From the NCBI RefSeq assembly GCF_003634015.1, contig NZ_RBII01000001.1, positions 1,631,047-1,695,046 on the forward strand: a stretch of 64,000 nucleotides of DNA, read 5' to 3'. The notes under the pieces are model-generated. The model was not told the origin of the DNA. It saw nothing but the letters and a program-made list of their open reading frames with translations, and searched no databases. Below are positions 9,007 through 17,478 of the stretch, in pieces. The translations under genes were made by a program, and so were the position numbers. The stretch's first letter is position 1. The number at the start of each line of letters is the position of its first letter. The stretch comes from Litorimonas taeanensis. Its GTDB lineage: Bacteria; Pseudomonadota; Alphaproteobacteria; Caulobacterales; Maricaulaceae.

Positions 9007-10220
9007 GTTAAAGCTCGCGAAGACATGAGTTGATGTAGGGGTGAGGCGCCTAACCAATAGCTAAGTTCTGAAGGGTGTTTCACATCCCAAATCGCTATAT
9101 TGGCTGGGCGATTGACGGCAATGACGCCGTGAGTGTCTGATAGACCCAAAGCCTTTGCCGCATGACGTGTTACGCCAGTAAGGGCCTCTTCTGGTGTGAA
9201 AGAGAAAAGCGTACAAGCCATATTCATTGCCGTTAAAATTGAAGTTAAAGGCGAGCTTCCAGGGTTACAATCTGTCGCGATGGCCATATCAACTTGATTA
9301 TCTCGCAATGCTTTTACGGGCGGTAATTGAGTTTCTTTCAGTGTATAAAAAGCACCTGGCAATAAAACAGCAACAGACCCACTTTTCGCAAATTCAGGCA
9401 CATCATTTGGATCTAAATACTCAAGGTGGTCCGCTGATAAGCCTTGATATTCTGCCGCTAAGATAGCGCCTTTTTGATCCGTTAATTGCTCCGCATGTAA
9501 TTTCATGGGTAAACCCAATGATTTTGCGGCCTTAAATATCCGCGTCATTTGGGCCGTTGAGAATCCGATGGTTTCACAAAATCCATCCACGGCGTCGACT
9601 AAACCTTGTGAATGTGCCAATTTTAAACCCGCAATCACGACCTCATCTATATACGCTTCTTCCCGCCCTTTATATTCAGGCGGCACGGCATGGGCGGCTA
9701 GCCAAGTTGTCACAATTGAAACAGGGCGGTGTTGTTCAAGAGCCCTTGCGATGCGAAGCATTCGGATTTCTTGATCTATCGTCAGGCCATAACCTGATTT
9801 CACTTCGACAACACTGACGCCGCTATCCATCAAGGCATCGAGACGCGTTAAAGCCGATTTCAATAGCTCCTCATCCGTGGCCTCTCGCGTCGCCTTGACC
9901 GTTGAAATTATGCCGCCTCCGCGGCGCGCAATCTCTTCATAGCTAGCGCCCTGCAATCGCATTTCAAATTCTAACGCCCGATTCCCCCCAAAAATCAGAT
10001 GGGTGTGACAGTCAACGAATGCTGGTGTGATGAGGCGTCCATTTAAAGAGGTTACTGGTAAGGCATGAAAACGCTCAGGAAGATTACAGGCCTTGCCTAA
10101 CCATAAAATTTGTCCGCCCTCTATAACAAGACTTGCCTTTTCTATCAGGCCATAGGGCGCCGTCCCAGCCTGCATCGTCGCAATATCGCAGTCTTGATAT
10201 CGAACACTCTTAGCCATCAA
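9003..10220 (-). CDS. hutI: Imidazolonepropionase
   Basis: Third pathway step: hydrolyses imidazolone propionate to N-formimino-L-glutamate. The 405-residue amidohydrolase has the metal-binding HxH at 72-74 ([13 protein letters not shown]), the family segment RRGGGI, a later metal His in KLHAEQL and ATDCNPGS. Two adjacent ATG codons begin the ORF. First gene of the leftward operon, reading away from hutC across an operator-like palindrome. Confidence 0.96.
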   Translation of the reverse strand: MMAKSVRYQDCDIATMQAGTAPYGLIEKASLVIEGGQILWLGKACNLPERFHALPVTSLNGRLITPAFVDCHTHLIFGGNRALEFEMRLQGASYEEIARRGGGIISTVKATREATDEELLKSALTRLDALMDSGVSVVEVKSGYGLTIDQEIRMLRIARALEQHRPVSIVTTWLAAHAVPPEYKGREEAYIDEVVIAGLKLAHSQGLVDAVDGFCETIGFSTAQMTRIFKAAKSLGLPMKLHAEQLTDQKGAILAAEYQGLSADHLEYLDPNDVPEFAKSGSVAVLLPGAFYTLKETQLPPVKALRDNQVDMAIATDCNPGSSPLTSILTAMNMACTLFSFTPEEALTGVTRHAAKALGLSDTHGVIAVNRPANIAIWDVKHPSELSYWLGASPLHQLMSSRALT

Positions 10221-10271
10221 ATCCTTTTTCCTGCTTATCGCTCTCTGGCTTGCTTTCGTTATGAATTGCTT

Positions 10272-10287
10272 TTATGTATGCACATAA
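10272..10287. promoter_or_regulatory. Candidate HutC operator (TTATGT-ATGC-ACATAA)
   Basis: Perfect 6-base inverted arms around a 4-base centre, in the 103-base gap between divergent hutI and hutC. The core TGTATGCACA resembles the TGTATATACA-type operators known for HutC of Pseudomonas. It lies 36 bases before the hutC start, so HutC could repress both operons and itself, with relief by urocanate. Confidence 0.6.
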
Positions 10288-10323
10288 TAAAATGAGGACG
10301 CAAGTAAATTGGTATAAACGTAA

Positions 10324-11016
10324 ATGACAACGACTTCACACCACGCCATCAGAGAGTCCCTCTTAAGCCGCATTCAATCTGGTGAGTGGGAATTAGGCGG
10401 GTTAATTCCGGCAGAGACTGCTCTTGCAGAGGAATATGGTTGCGCCCGTACAACTGTTAACCGCGCCCTGCGGACTTTGGCTGAACAAGGCCTTGTGGTT
10501 CGCAAACGCAAAGGCGGGACTCGGATTCGTCAAAACCCTGTTAGACAAGCCCGATTTAATATTCCTATCGTTAGAGAACAGGTCGAAGCCATAGGTGCAG
10601 CCTATCGCTTTGAGCTCTTGGCTAACACGCCTAAGATTCCACCTAAAACAATATCCACACGATTTCAGAATGCTGACAGAGACCTTGTCCATTATATGGA
10701 AACACTCCATTTTGCAGGCGATACCCCCTTTGCCTTTGAGACCCGGTGGTTAAATCTAGCCGGCGTTGATGACTTTATGAACGCCCCCATCAAGACGATG
10801 AGCATTAATGAGTGGTTGGTTAAATCTGTTCCATTCTCAAGAGGGGATGTTAGCTTCTCTGCCGTGAATGCTGATAGAAAAACATCCGCCGCTTTAGGCG
10901 TGGAAAATGCTCAGGCCCTCTTTTTAATTGACCGCACAACATGGCAAAATGACACCGTCATCACGACAACGAAAACTTTCTATAACCCAACATTTAAACT
11001 TAACGCGCAATTATAA
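10324..11016 (+). CDS. hutC: Histidine-utilisation repressor HutC (GntR family)
   Basis: GntR/HutC-type repressor of 230 residues, responding to urocanate in known systems. The winged-helix DNA-binding domain is at about 8-75 (LIPAETALAEEYGCARTTVN, then RALRTLAEQGLVVRKR). The remainder is a UTRA effector domain (about 90-228). It is divergent from hutI-hutH-hutU and co-directional with hutG, whose start lies 14 nt after its stop. Confidence 0.93.
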   Translation: MTTTSHHAIRESLLSRIQSGEWELGGLIPAETALAEEYGCARTTVNRALRTLAEQGLVVRKRKGGTRIRQNPVRQARFNIPIVREQVEAIGAAYRFELLANTPKIPPKTISTRFQNADRDLVHYMETLHFAGDTPFAFETRWLNLAGVDDFMNAPIKTMSINEWLVKSVPFSRGDVSFSAVNADRKTSAALGVENAQALFLIDRTTWQNDTVITTTKTFYNPTFKLNAQL

Positions 11017-11029
11017 GGGAGAGCGGCTC

Positions 11030-11965
11030 ATGACTGTCTACCACACGGCTCCTCAACCTTTATCTGGCCGAAGCGACGTTGAAGACGGCCCCTCCGCCAA
11101 ACGTGTCTATCACTATGTTCAAAATAATGCCCCAAATGCCATTTTGGGTTTTGCCTGTGACGTGGGGGTTAATAGGAATAAAGGTAGGCTTGGCGCGAAG
11201 CAGGGGCCAACAGCGATACGCCGTGCCCTCGCTAACCTTGCGGCGCCGCGCACCCTTATCCCGTTCACAGATTTAGGTGACATAGAAGTTGAGGGGGATG
11301 ACTTAGAATTAGGGCAAGACACGCTCGCCCAACATGTTTCACAAGCGCTTTTGCAACATAATCGCCTGATTGTATTGGGCGGGGGCCACGAAACGGCCTA
11401 TGGGAGCTTCTTGGGGCTTCGTCTGGCCTATCCTGAAAAACGCATTGGCATAATTAATTTAGATGCGCATTTAGATCTTCGGAATATTGGTGAGAATGGA
11501 CCTTCATCCGGAACGCCGTTCAATCAAATTCGAAAGCTAGATCCAAAGGGCTTTGATTATCTATGCCTTGGCGCAGCAAAGGAATCAAATAGCGAAGCCT
11601 TATTCGCCAGAGCAAAGGATTGGGGCGTAAATATAGTTTTTGACACAGATCTACTAGCCGACCCCTATTGTGCCAAAGCCATAATCGACGCGCTGATTTC
11701 ACGTTCGGATATCGTTTACCTAACCGTCGATATTGACCTCTTACCGCATTATCAGGCCCCGGGCGTAAGCGCCCCTGCCATTCGCGGCGTCGCCTTCACG
11801 ACAGTCGAATTCATCATCTCGCAAATTTTGTCCGCCTGTAAGGCCTTCGGAAAACCTTTGCCTTTAGCAGATTTTGTTGAAGTCTCGCCGCCCCATGACA
11901 AGGATGATTTAACAGCTAAATGCGCCGCAATTTTAGCTTTGCCCTTGATGTCATCAAACGAATAA
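11030..11965 (+). CDS. hutG: Formimidoylglutamase, arginase family
   Basis: Arginase-fold enzyme of 311 residues that would hydrolyse N-formimino-glutamate to glutamate and formamide (EC 3.5.3.8), completing a four-step pathway. The dinuclear-metal ligands are visible: GGGHE (His120), DAHLD (Asp145, His147, Asp149) and DIDLLP (Asp234, Asp236). The frame is open upstream into hutC, but ATG 11030 follows an AAGGGAGAG ribosome-binding sequence and begins the conserved part. No hutF is present, consistent with the direct formimidoylglutamase route. Confidence 0.93.
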   Translation: MTVYHTAPQPLSGRSDVEDGPSAKRVYHYVQNNAPNAILGFACDVGVNRNKGRLGAKQGPTAIRRALANLAAPRTLIPFTDLGDIEVEGDDLELGQDTLAQHVSQALLQHNRLIVLGGGHETAYGSFLGLRLAYPEKRIGIINLDAHLDLRNIGENGPSSGTPFNQIRKLDPKGFDYLCLGAAKESNSEALFARAKDWGVNIVFDTDLLADPYCAKAIIDALISRSDIVYLTVDIDLLPHYQAPGVSAPAIRGVAFTTVEFIISQILSACKAFGKPLPLADFVEVSPPHDKDDLTAKCAAILALPLMSSNE

Positions 11966-12168
11966 TTAGCCTTTAGCTCAATAAGCCCCACATTCAGAGC
12001 TTGTGAAATTTTATCGTCGTCACAGGACGTAATAGAGACACGCGCAAAGCACGGTCGTCTTATAAAGGCATATGCGTGAGGGAGATGTTCCTTTAAACGC
12101 AAACCCTTCGAATCCTGCTTTCAACCCCATAACAGAAATATTTCAAACTACCGCTTTTCATTTAAAGT

Positions 12169-12185
12169 AACTTGTGTAACAATAC
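12169..12185 (+). promoter_or_regulatory. Shared motif, copy E (AACTTGTGT-N4-ATAC) upstream of the thiolase operon
   Basis: Most divergent of five copies of AACTTKCAT-N4-ATAC. It keeps AACTT, the 4-base gap and ATAC, is preceded by AAAGT like the TATAGT/TATAAT preceding other copies, and ends 16 bases before the thiolase ATG. Confidence 0.45.
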
Positions 12186-12201
12186 CTACAAGATAGGAGA
12201 A

Positions 12202-13434
12202 ATGAAATTGGTTTATATTTTAGGCGGCACGCAAACTGACTTCTCAAGAAATTGGGCCCGTGAAGGTGTAGACCTCGAAACGGCATTTTCAAATACGCTG
12301 CTTGCCGGTCTGGAGTCCGCAAAGCTAGACGCGAAAAATGTTCAGACAGGTCATGTTGGCAATTTCGTCTCAGAACTTTTCGCCGGTCAGGGATTGCTCG
12401 GCGGCTTTTTTGGTATGGCCCACCCAGATTTTGATGGCTTACCGACATCGAGGCATGAAGCGGCCTGCGCCTCGGGCAGTATAGCGATTTTAGCCGCTAT
12501 GAGCGAGATTGAAGCGGGACGATACGACCTTGCTTGCGTGTTGGGCCTAGAGCAAATGCGCAATGTGCCTGGACATATTGCGGCAGACCATCTTGGTGCG
12601 GCCGCATGGCGGGGTCATGAATATCAAGACGCGAAATATATCTGGCCGCGTTCCTTTTCAGATGTGTCCGAAGAATATGACCGCCGATATGGCCTGAAAT
12701 ATGAACATTTGATGCGCATATCAGAAATTAATTTTTCTAATGGCCGACGCAATCCAAATGCTCAGACACGTCAATGGGAGTTCACGGACGCGAGCTTCAC
12801 GTCAGATGATATTGCAAATCCCGTTATAGAGGGCCGCACGCGAAAAATGGATTGCGGACAAGTCACTGATGGCGCCGCCGTCATATTTCTTGCTTCTGCT
12901 GAACGTGCAAAACTTTATGCCAAGGAACGGGGGCTAGATTTCGAATCCTTGCCACAAATCACGGGATGGGGACATCGCTCTGCGCCTATTGCATATAAGA
13001 AAAAAGTAAGCGCGAGCGAAGGACAGCCTTATGTTTTCCCGCAAACAAGACGAGCCATCGAAGACGCACGCACCAGAGCAAATATCAGCGGTATTGATGC
13101 AATAGACGCCGTTGAAACACATGACTGTTTTGCCGCTACTGAGTATATGGCCATAGATCACCTTGGCATTACCGCTCCAGGCGAGTCATGGAAAGCCATT
13201 GAAGATGGCAGTATTGAAATGGGCGGACGGATACCCGTCAACCCTTCCGGCGGATTAATAGGTCTTGGTCATCCTGTCGGCGCCACGGGCGTACGTATGG
13301 TTCTCGATGCTGGGAAACAAGTAACAGAGACAGCAGGTGAATACCAAGTCGAAGGCGCAAAGCGCACGCAAACTTTGAATATTGGAGGCTCTACGACAAC
13401 TACCGTAAGCTTCATCGTAGAAAACGCCGCCTAA
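12202..13434 (+). CDS. Thiolase, SCP2-type acetyl-CoA acetyltransferase
   Basis: 410-residue thiolase-fold protein. The nucleophilic Cys is Cys89 in HEAACASGS. A second block ETHDCFAATE corresponds to the HDCF motif of SCP2/SCP-x thiolases, and His357 lies in GLGHPVGATG. The final CxG motif of classical thiolases is replaced by NIGGSTTTT, as usual for the SCP2 type. Such enzymes cleave beta-ketoacyl-CoAs, including branched or sterol-derived chains. ATG at 12202 follows AGGAG, though at short spacing. It heads a rightward operon with an LEH-like gene, a CoA ligase and a DUF1295 gene, overlapping the next gene by one base (TAATG). Confidence 0.88.
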   Translation: MKLVYILGGTQTDFSRNWAREGVDLETAFSNTLLAGLESAKLDAKNVQTGHVGNFVSELFAGQGLLGGFFGMAHPDFDGLPTSRHEAACASGSIAILAAMSEIEAGRYDLACVLGLEQMRNVPGHIAADHLGAAAWRGHEYQDAKYIWPRSFSDVSEEYDRRYGLKYEHLMRISEINFSNGRRNPNAQTRQWEFTDASFTSDDIANPVIEGRTRKMDCGQVTDGAAVIFLASAERAKLYAKERGLDFESLPQITGWGHRSAPIAYKKKVSASEGQPYVFPQTRRAIEDARTRANISGIDAIDAVETHDCFAATEYMAIDHLGITAPGESWKAIEDGSIEMGGRIPVNPSGGLIGLGHPVGATGVRMVLDAGKQVTETAGEYQVEGAKRTQTLNIGGSTTTTVSFIVENAA

Positions 13435-13955
13435 TGTGGGGCCGTCGTGACATAATAATAATTTCAGCGGCGGCCACACTTTCAGCCTGCACGGCAAAAA
13501 CAAATCATACAAAGGGGAAAATGCAAATGACCAGTCGGTTTGACCAATTTAAATCTGTAATAGAAGCTTGGAAGCGCAAAGATGTTGACGCCGTTATTGA
13601 TGCGATGTCTGATGACATTGTCTGGCACTATGCGGCGGCCATAGCACCAGCGGCACGAGGCAAAAAAGAAGCCCGAGCTTTCTTGGATAAGTTTGGTGCT
13701 GGAATTGGCGAAGTTTCATGGCGTATATTTCACTACGCAGAAACTGAAAATAGATTATTTGTTGAAGGCGTAGATGAGTATGTCACCACAAAGGGCGTCA
13801 AAGTAGCCGCACCTTATGCAGGCGTTATAGAATTTTCAGGCGATAAAATCAGCGCTTGGCGGGATTATGTTGATCGCGGGGTTATTGATTCAATGAAAGC
13901 CGGAAACCCTTACCCCGATCAGGTAAAGGAACTTATCAACCGGCCTGCACAATAA
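13434..13955 (+). CDS. Limonene-epoxide-hydrolase-like (NTF2-fold) protein, possible lipoprotein
   Basis: The 173-residue product has a short hydrophobic leader with lipobox-like TLSAC (Cys19) and then an NTF2/SnoaL-like fold. The pattern EGVDEY... ISAWRDYVD matches limonene-1,2-epoxide hydrolases, in which an Arg-x-Asp and a later Asp are catalytic. Here Asp114 and Asp147 are present but the Arg position is Gly112, so classical epoxide hydrolysis is doubtful. Its start overlaps the thiolase stop (TAATG). A second in-frame ATG at residue 30 follows AAAGGGG and could give a cytoplasmic form. A related gene lies at 23048. Confidence 0.78.
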   Translation: MWGRRDIIIISAAATLSACTAKTNHTKGKMQMTSRFDQFKSVIEAWKRKDVDAVIDAMSDDIVWHYAAAIAPAARGKKEARAFLDKFGAGIGEVSWRIFHYAETENRLFVEGVDEYVTTKGVKVAAPYAGVIEFSGDKISAWRDYVDRGVIDSMKAGNPYPDQVKELINRPAQ

Positions 13956-15730
13956 TGTCTTTCAAAGAAGCCCCGTTTCGGGATGCGGAGTTTATGGCCG
14001 TCGACCTTAGCATCGACGAAAGACCTGATGGATCCATTATATTTGAATCCGTCATTCCAATGCCTGATTATGATAAGAATTTCGTCAGGACTATTTTGTC
14101 CACAGTCGAAACGAATAAAGAAGCTATCGCTTTGGCTGAACGCAATGCGGCCGGCGATTGGGTCAAAGTCAGCTATGGCGATTTAAAAAAACGTATATTC
14201 TCGATGACACAGTGGATGCTTGAAAACATTCCACGGGGCCGCGCTTTGATGGTTTTGTCAGAAAACTCAATAGATACAGCCATTGTCAATTTTGCCTGTT
14301 ATTGTGCCGGCGTCATTCATACGCCGATTAGTCCCTCCTTTGCACTTCCGGGGGATTATGCTCGGTTTAAGCATGTTGCCAATTTAACAACCCCAGCCGG
14401 TATTTTTTCTGCAAGCCACAAAAACTTTGCAACGTCCATAGAGAATGTCCTCTCTGAGGATGTTAAAATTATCACAGCCAATGATGAATTCTTTCATCGA
14501 CCAACGGCGATGCTGAAAGACATCTATGCCTTAGAGGCCGATGAAAAAGTAAACATAGCTTTGGATGCCATCGATCCCGAAGCGGTAAGTACATATATGA
14601 TGACCTCTGGCTCGACAGGCCTCCCCAAAGTCGTGACCCTCAGCCTTGCTGCATTGGCCGCAAACTCTGCGCAAACTTACGCCGCTGTCGGCCGCGCAGC
14701 GGGATGGGATGATGAAATGGTCGACTGGCTACCTTGGCATCATGCGGCTGGACTTTCAGTCTTACGCTCATCGATGGTTTGCGGGGGCAGTTTATATATC
14801 GACGCCGGGAAACCTATTCCCACATTGATTGATGAAACCATTAAGAATTTAACGGAAATTCCTGTCTGCTATTTCAATAATGTTCCCTCTGGCTACGCCA
14901 TGTTGGTCAATGCGATGGAACAAAATGCAGAGTTTAAGAAAAGCTTTTTCAAGAAAATGCGTTTGATGCTCTTTGGCGGGGCGGGCCTTGCGCAATCCGT
15001 TTACGATAGGCTTCAGGAAATGGCTTATGAAGAAACGGGCCACCGCATTCATATGACAACGGGATATGGAATGACTGAAACAGTCTCAGGCTGTATGACC
15101 ATCCATTATCCCACTCAAAAAGTTGGTATTGGGCTTCCCTGTCCCGGAGTGACCGTGAAGCTTTTACCCGTTGAAGACCGATATGAAATTCGTCTCAAGG
15201 GTCCAAACCTCATGAACGGCTATCTCAACAACCCTGAAAAAAATGCCGAAGCCTTCGACGGTGAAGGTTTTTATAAGACAGGGGATTTAGTCCGCCTCAT
15301 TAATCCAGATGACCTAAGCGAAGGACTGGCGTTCTCAGGTCGATTGGCTGAAGAGTTCAAGCTACTGAATGGCAGCTGGGTTTATGGCGGAGAGTTAAGA
15401 AGTAATCTTTTAAAAGCCCTCGCAGAAGATGTTGCAGAGTTAGTTATATGCGATGCAAATCGGCCCTATTTAACCTTAATGGTTTGGCCCAAAGCAGGAG
15501 CTTCGGAAGAACGAATTTCTGCTTCACTTGTGACGTTTAACACCCAAATCGGTGGGGCCTCGACCACAATAAAAAGATTCACGATGCTTACGACGCCGCC
15601 TGATATGTCGGCTCATGAAGTGTCTGACAAAGGCACGATTAACCGGCGTGCTGTGTTGTCAAACAGACAAGATATACTGGAGGCGCTTTACGAAGACAGT
15701 CCTCCTCCAACCGTCCATATCGTGACGTAA
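13955..15730 (+). CDS. Acyl/aryl-CoA synthetase, feruloyl-CoA synthase-like
   Basis: 591-residue ANL-superfamily ligase that would activate a carboxylic acid with ATP and CoA. The P-loop motif MTSGSTGLPK is at 216-225, TTGYGMTET follows, and YKTGDL marks the hinge. The C-terminal region with AFSGRLAEEFKLLNGSWV resembles feruloyl-CoA synthases rather than fatty-acyl ligases. Stop/start overlap TAATG with the gene before. The substrate is unknown; aryl or terpenoid acids are possible. Confidence 0.87.
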   Translation: MSFKEAPFRDAEFMAVDLSIDERPDGSIIFESVIPMPDYDKNFVRTILSTVETNKEAIALAERNAAGDWVKVSYGDLKKRIFSMTQWMLENIPRGRALMVLSENSIDTAIVNFACYCAGVIHTPISPSFALPGDYARFKHVANLTTPAGIFSASHKNFATSIENVLSEDVKIITANDEFFHRPTAMLKDIYALEADEKVNIALDAIDPEAVSTYMMTSGSTGLPKVVTLSLAALAANSAQTYAAVGRAAGWDDEMVDWLPWHHAAGLSVLRSSMVCGGSLYIDAGKPIPTLIDETIKNLTEIPVCYFNNVPSGYAMLVNAMEQNAEFKKSFFKKMRLMLFGGAGLAQSVYDRLQEMAYEETGHRIHMTTGYGMTETVSGCMTIHYPTQKVGIGLPCPGVTVKLLPVEDRYEIRLKGPNLMNGYLNNPEKNAEAFDGEGFYKTGDLVRLINPDDLSEGLAFSGRLAEEFKLLNGSWVYGGELRSNLLKALAEDVAELVICDANRPYLTLMVWPKAGASEERISASLVTFNTQIGGASTTIKRFTMLTTPPDMSAHEVSDKGTINRRAVLSNRQDILEALYEDSPPPTVHIVT

Positions 15731-15747
15731 ACCTTTTGGAGAATTTA

Positions 15748-16542
15748 ATGTCCCCTTTTATGCTTCTCTTCTGGAACGCGGTAATCCTCGTTGTTAGCTT
15801 TTTCATTCTTTGGCTAATATGCCTAAAAACACGCGATGTAACGCCGATTGATAGCGTCTGGGCCTTAGGCATGGTTGCACTCGCAACAACAAGTTTTTTC
15901 CTCACAGACGGGCAATACACACGTAAATGGGTATTACTGGCATTATGCGCAGCTTGGGGTCTTCGCCTCGGAGGGTATATGCTCTGGCGTTGGCGTGATC
16001 ACGGACCTGACCGTCGTTACCAAGCCATGCTTGGTAAGGCAGAAGCGAGAAAAGGATGGGGGTTTGGTAAAGCGACGGCGCTATTGGTTTTTGCGACACA
16101 AGCCCCTTTGCTGTTTATTGTCTGCTTACCAGTGCAATTGGGGCAAGCCGATGGCAACACACCCTTAGGCATTATCGCAATGATAGGGGTGGGGCTGGCT
16201 ATTCTGGGCATCATATTTGAAACCGTTGGAGACGCGCAGTTAGTGCGGTTTAAGCGCGACCCGAACAATGTTGGAAAAGTTATGGATAAGGGGCTCTGGA
16301 AATATACACGTCACCCTAATTATTTTGGCGATGCCTGTGTCTGGTGGGGTCTATTCTTGATTGCCTCAGAAACGCCTTATGGACTTTGGACAATTATCGG
16401 CCCAATTTTATTAACGTGGACGCTTATGAGATGGTCTGGTGCGCCAACAGTCGAAGGCCGACTACATAAAACACGTCCAGGCTATGCGGATTATGTACGC
16501 CGCACCTCTGGTTTTATTCCTATGCCGCCTAAAAAAGTCTAA
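15748..16542 (+). CDS. DUF1295 / steroid 5-alpha-reductase-like membrane protein
   Basis: 264-residue polytopic membrane protein with about six TM segments and the C-terminal signature GLWKYTRHPNYFGD, which is shared by DUF1295 proteins, isoprenylcysteine methyltransferases and steroid 5-alpha-reductases. The family is thought to include reductases of enone lipids, but most members are uncharacterised. ATG at 15748 follows GGAG with 6-base spacing; a TTG four codons upstream is unlikely. Last gene of the thiolase operon, 17 nt after the ligase. Confidence 0.82.
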   Translation: MSPFMLLFWNAVILVVSFFILWLICLKTRDVTPIDSVWALGMVALATTSFFLTDGQYTRKWVLLALCAAWGLRLGGYMLWRWRDHGPDRRYQAMLGKAEARKGWGFGKATALLVFATQAPLLFIVCLPVQLGQADGNTPLGIIAMIGVGLAILGIIFETVGDAQLVRFKRDPNNVGKVMDKGLWKYTRHPNYFGDACVWWGLFLIASETPYGLWTIIGPILLTWTLMRWSGAPTVEGRLHKTRPGYADYVRRTSGFIPMPPKKV

Positions 16543-16548
16543 GGCGGC
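16524..16548. terminator. Hairpin at convergent operon ends
   Basis: GCCGCCT and AGGCGGC form a 7-bp stem with an 11-base A-rich loop over the end of the DUF1295 gene, 6 bases before the stop of the oppositely oriented oxidoreductase gene. It lacks a clean T-tract on either side, so termination is tentative. Confidence 0.4.
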
Positions 16549-16554
16549 AAACAT

Positions 16555-17478
16555 TTAATATTGAGATATTCGCGCCTGCGCTTTTTGAAATTCTTGAAAT
16601 AAATTTTCGATTATTTCTTTCGCAGGCGCTTTAGTTTTCACAGCACCAACACCCTGCCCTGCAGCCCATAGATCTTTCCACCGTTTTCCGACATCCGCGC
16701 CGCCGTAATTTCGTTCTTTTGGCATCGTTAAATCGGAGAGATTATAACCGTTGTTTTCAAGTGAAGCTTTCAACCAAGACGCCGATGTTCCAGTGATGGC
16801 AGCACTGACCAAAATGTCGTCAATCGATGACTGAACCACCATCTCTTTATAGTCTGGTACGGCAAGGCTTTCTTTGGCCGCCAAAAAGCGGGTGCCCATA
16901 TAGACAATATCTGCCCCTGCCGCGACAGCGCCAGCTACTCCCGCGCCATCAGAAATCCCGCCGCCTACACAAATAATGCCATCAAAAAACTCTCTTAATG
17001 CTGATAAGAAAGCAAAAGGCGACAAATGCCCTGTATGGCCGCCTGCTCCTGCAGAGACAGCGACCAGTCCATCAGCGCCAGCTTTGGCGGCTTTTTTAGC
17101 AAGAGGCAAATTTACAACATCAGCTAATACAATACCCCCATATTCATGCACGACAGGTATGGCGGGTGCAGGACTACCCAGCGCCGTAATCACGATGGGC
17201 GGCTTATGTTTGGCGACCAAGGCTAGGTCATCTATCAGCCTGTCATTGGTTCTGTGTGTCACTAAGTTTGCAGCCCATAATCCATCTGCTTCTTTTGTTT
17301 CAGCAGAAACCTTATTCATCCAGCTATCTAATTCAGCAATTGTTCGGCAATTCGGCGTCGGAAACGCCCCTACGACCCCAGCCTTCGCACTCTCAATGAC
17401 AAGGTCAGGACCTGAGACAAGGAACATTGGCGCCACCATTATGGGAAGTCGCAATTTTTCTAAAGACTTAGGTTTCAA
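16555..17478 (-). CDS. Nitronate monooxygenase / 2-nitropropane dioxygenase-like flavin oxidoreductase
   Basis: FMN-dependent TIM-barrel protein of about 307 residues. Family features are LPIMVAPMFLVSGPDL at the N-terminus, AGAGGHTGH, ICVGGGISDG and the FMN-phosphate loop GADIVYMGTRFLA. In catabolic islands such proteins often act as enoyl or nitronate oxidoreductases of unknown substrate. The likely start is TTG at 17478, which overlaps the thiolase stop (TTGA) and follows GAGAGG. The frame is open 26 codons further upstream but that stretch lies wholly inside the thiolase gene. Last gene of the leftward three-gene operon. Confidence 0.83.
   Translation of the reverse strand: MKPKSLEKLRLPIMVAPMFLVSGPDLVIESAKAGVVGAFPTPNCRTIAELDSWMNKVSAETKEADGLWAANLVTHRTNDRLIDDLALVAKHKPPIVITALGSPAPAIPVVHEYGGIVLADVVNLPLAKKAAKAGADGLVAVSAGAGGHTGHLSPFAFLSALREFFDGIICVGGGISDGAGVAGAVAAGADIVYMGTRFLAAKESLAVPDYKEMVVQSSIDDILVSAAITGTSASWLKASLENNGYNLSDLTMPKERNYGGADVGKRWKDLWAAGQGVGAVKTKAPAKEIIENLFQEFQKAQARISQY

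Noticed and set aside
10928..11029. Upstream extension of hutG inside hutC
   Set aside because: The ATG at 11030 has a good ribosome-binding site and begins the conserved sequence; the extension is a shadow of hutC.
11752..12102. Leftward 116-codon ORF between hutG and the thiolase
   Set aside because: Most of it is antisense to the well-supported hutG; only about 45 codons lie in the spacer and no family is recognisable.
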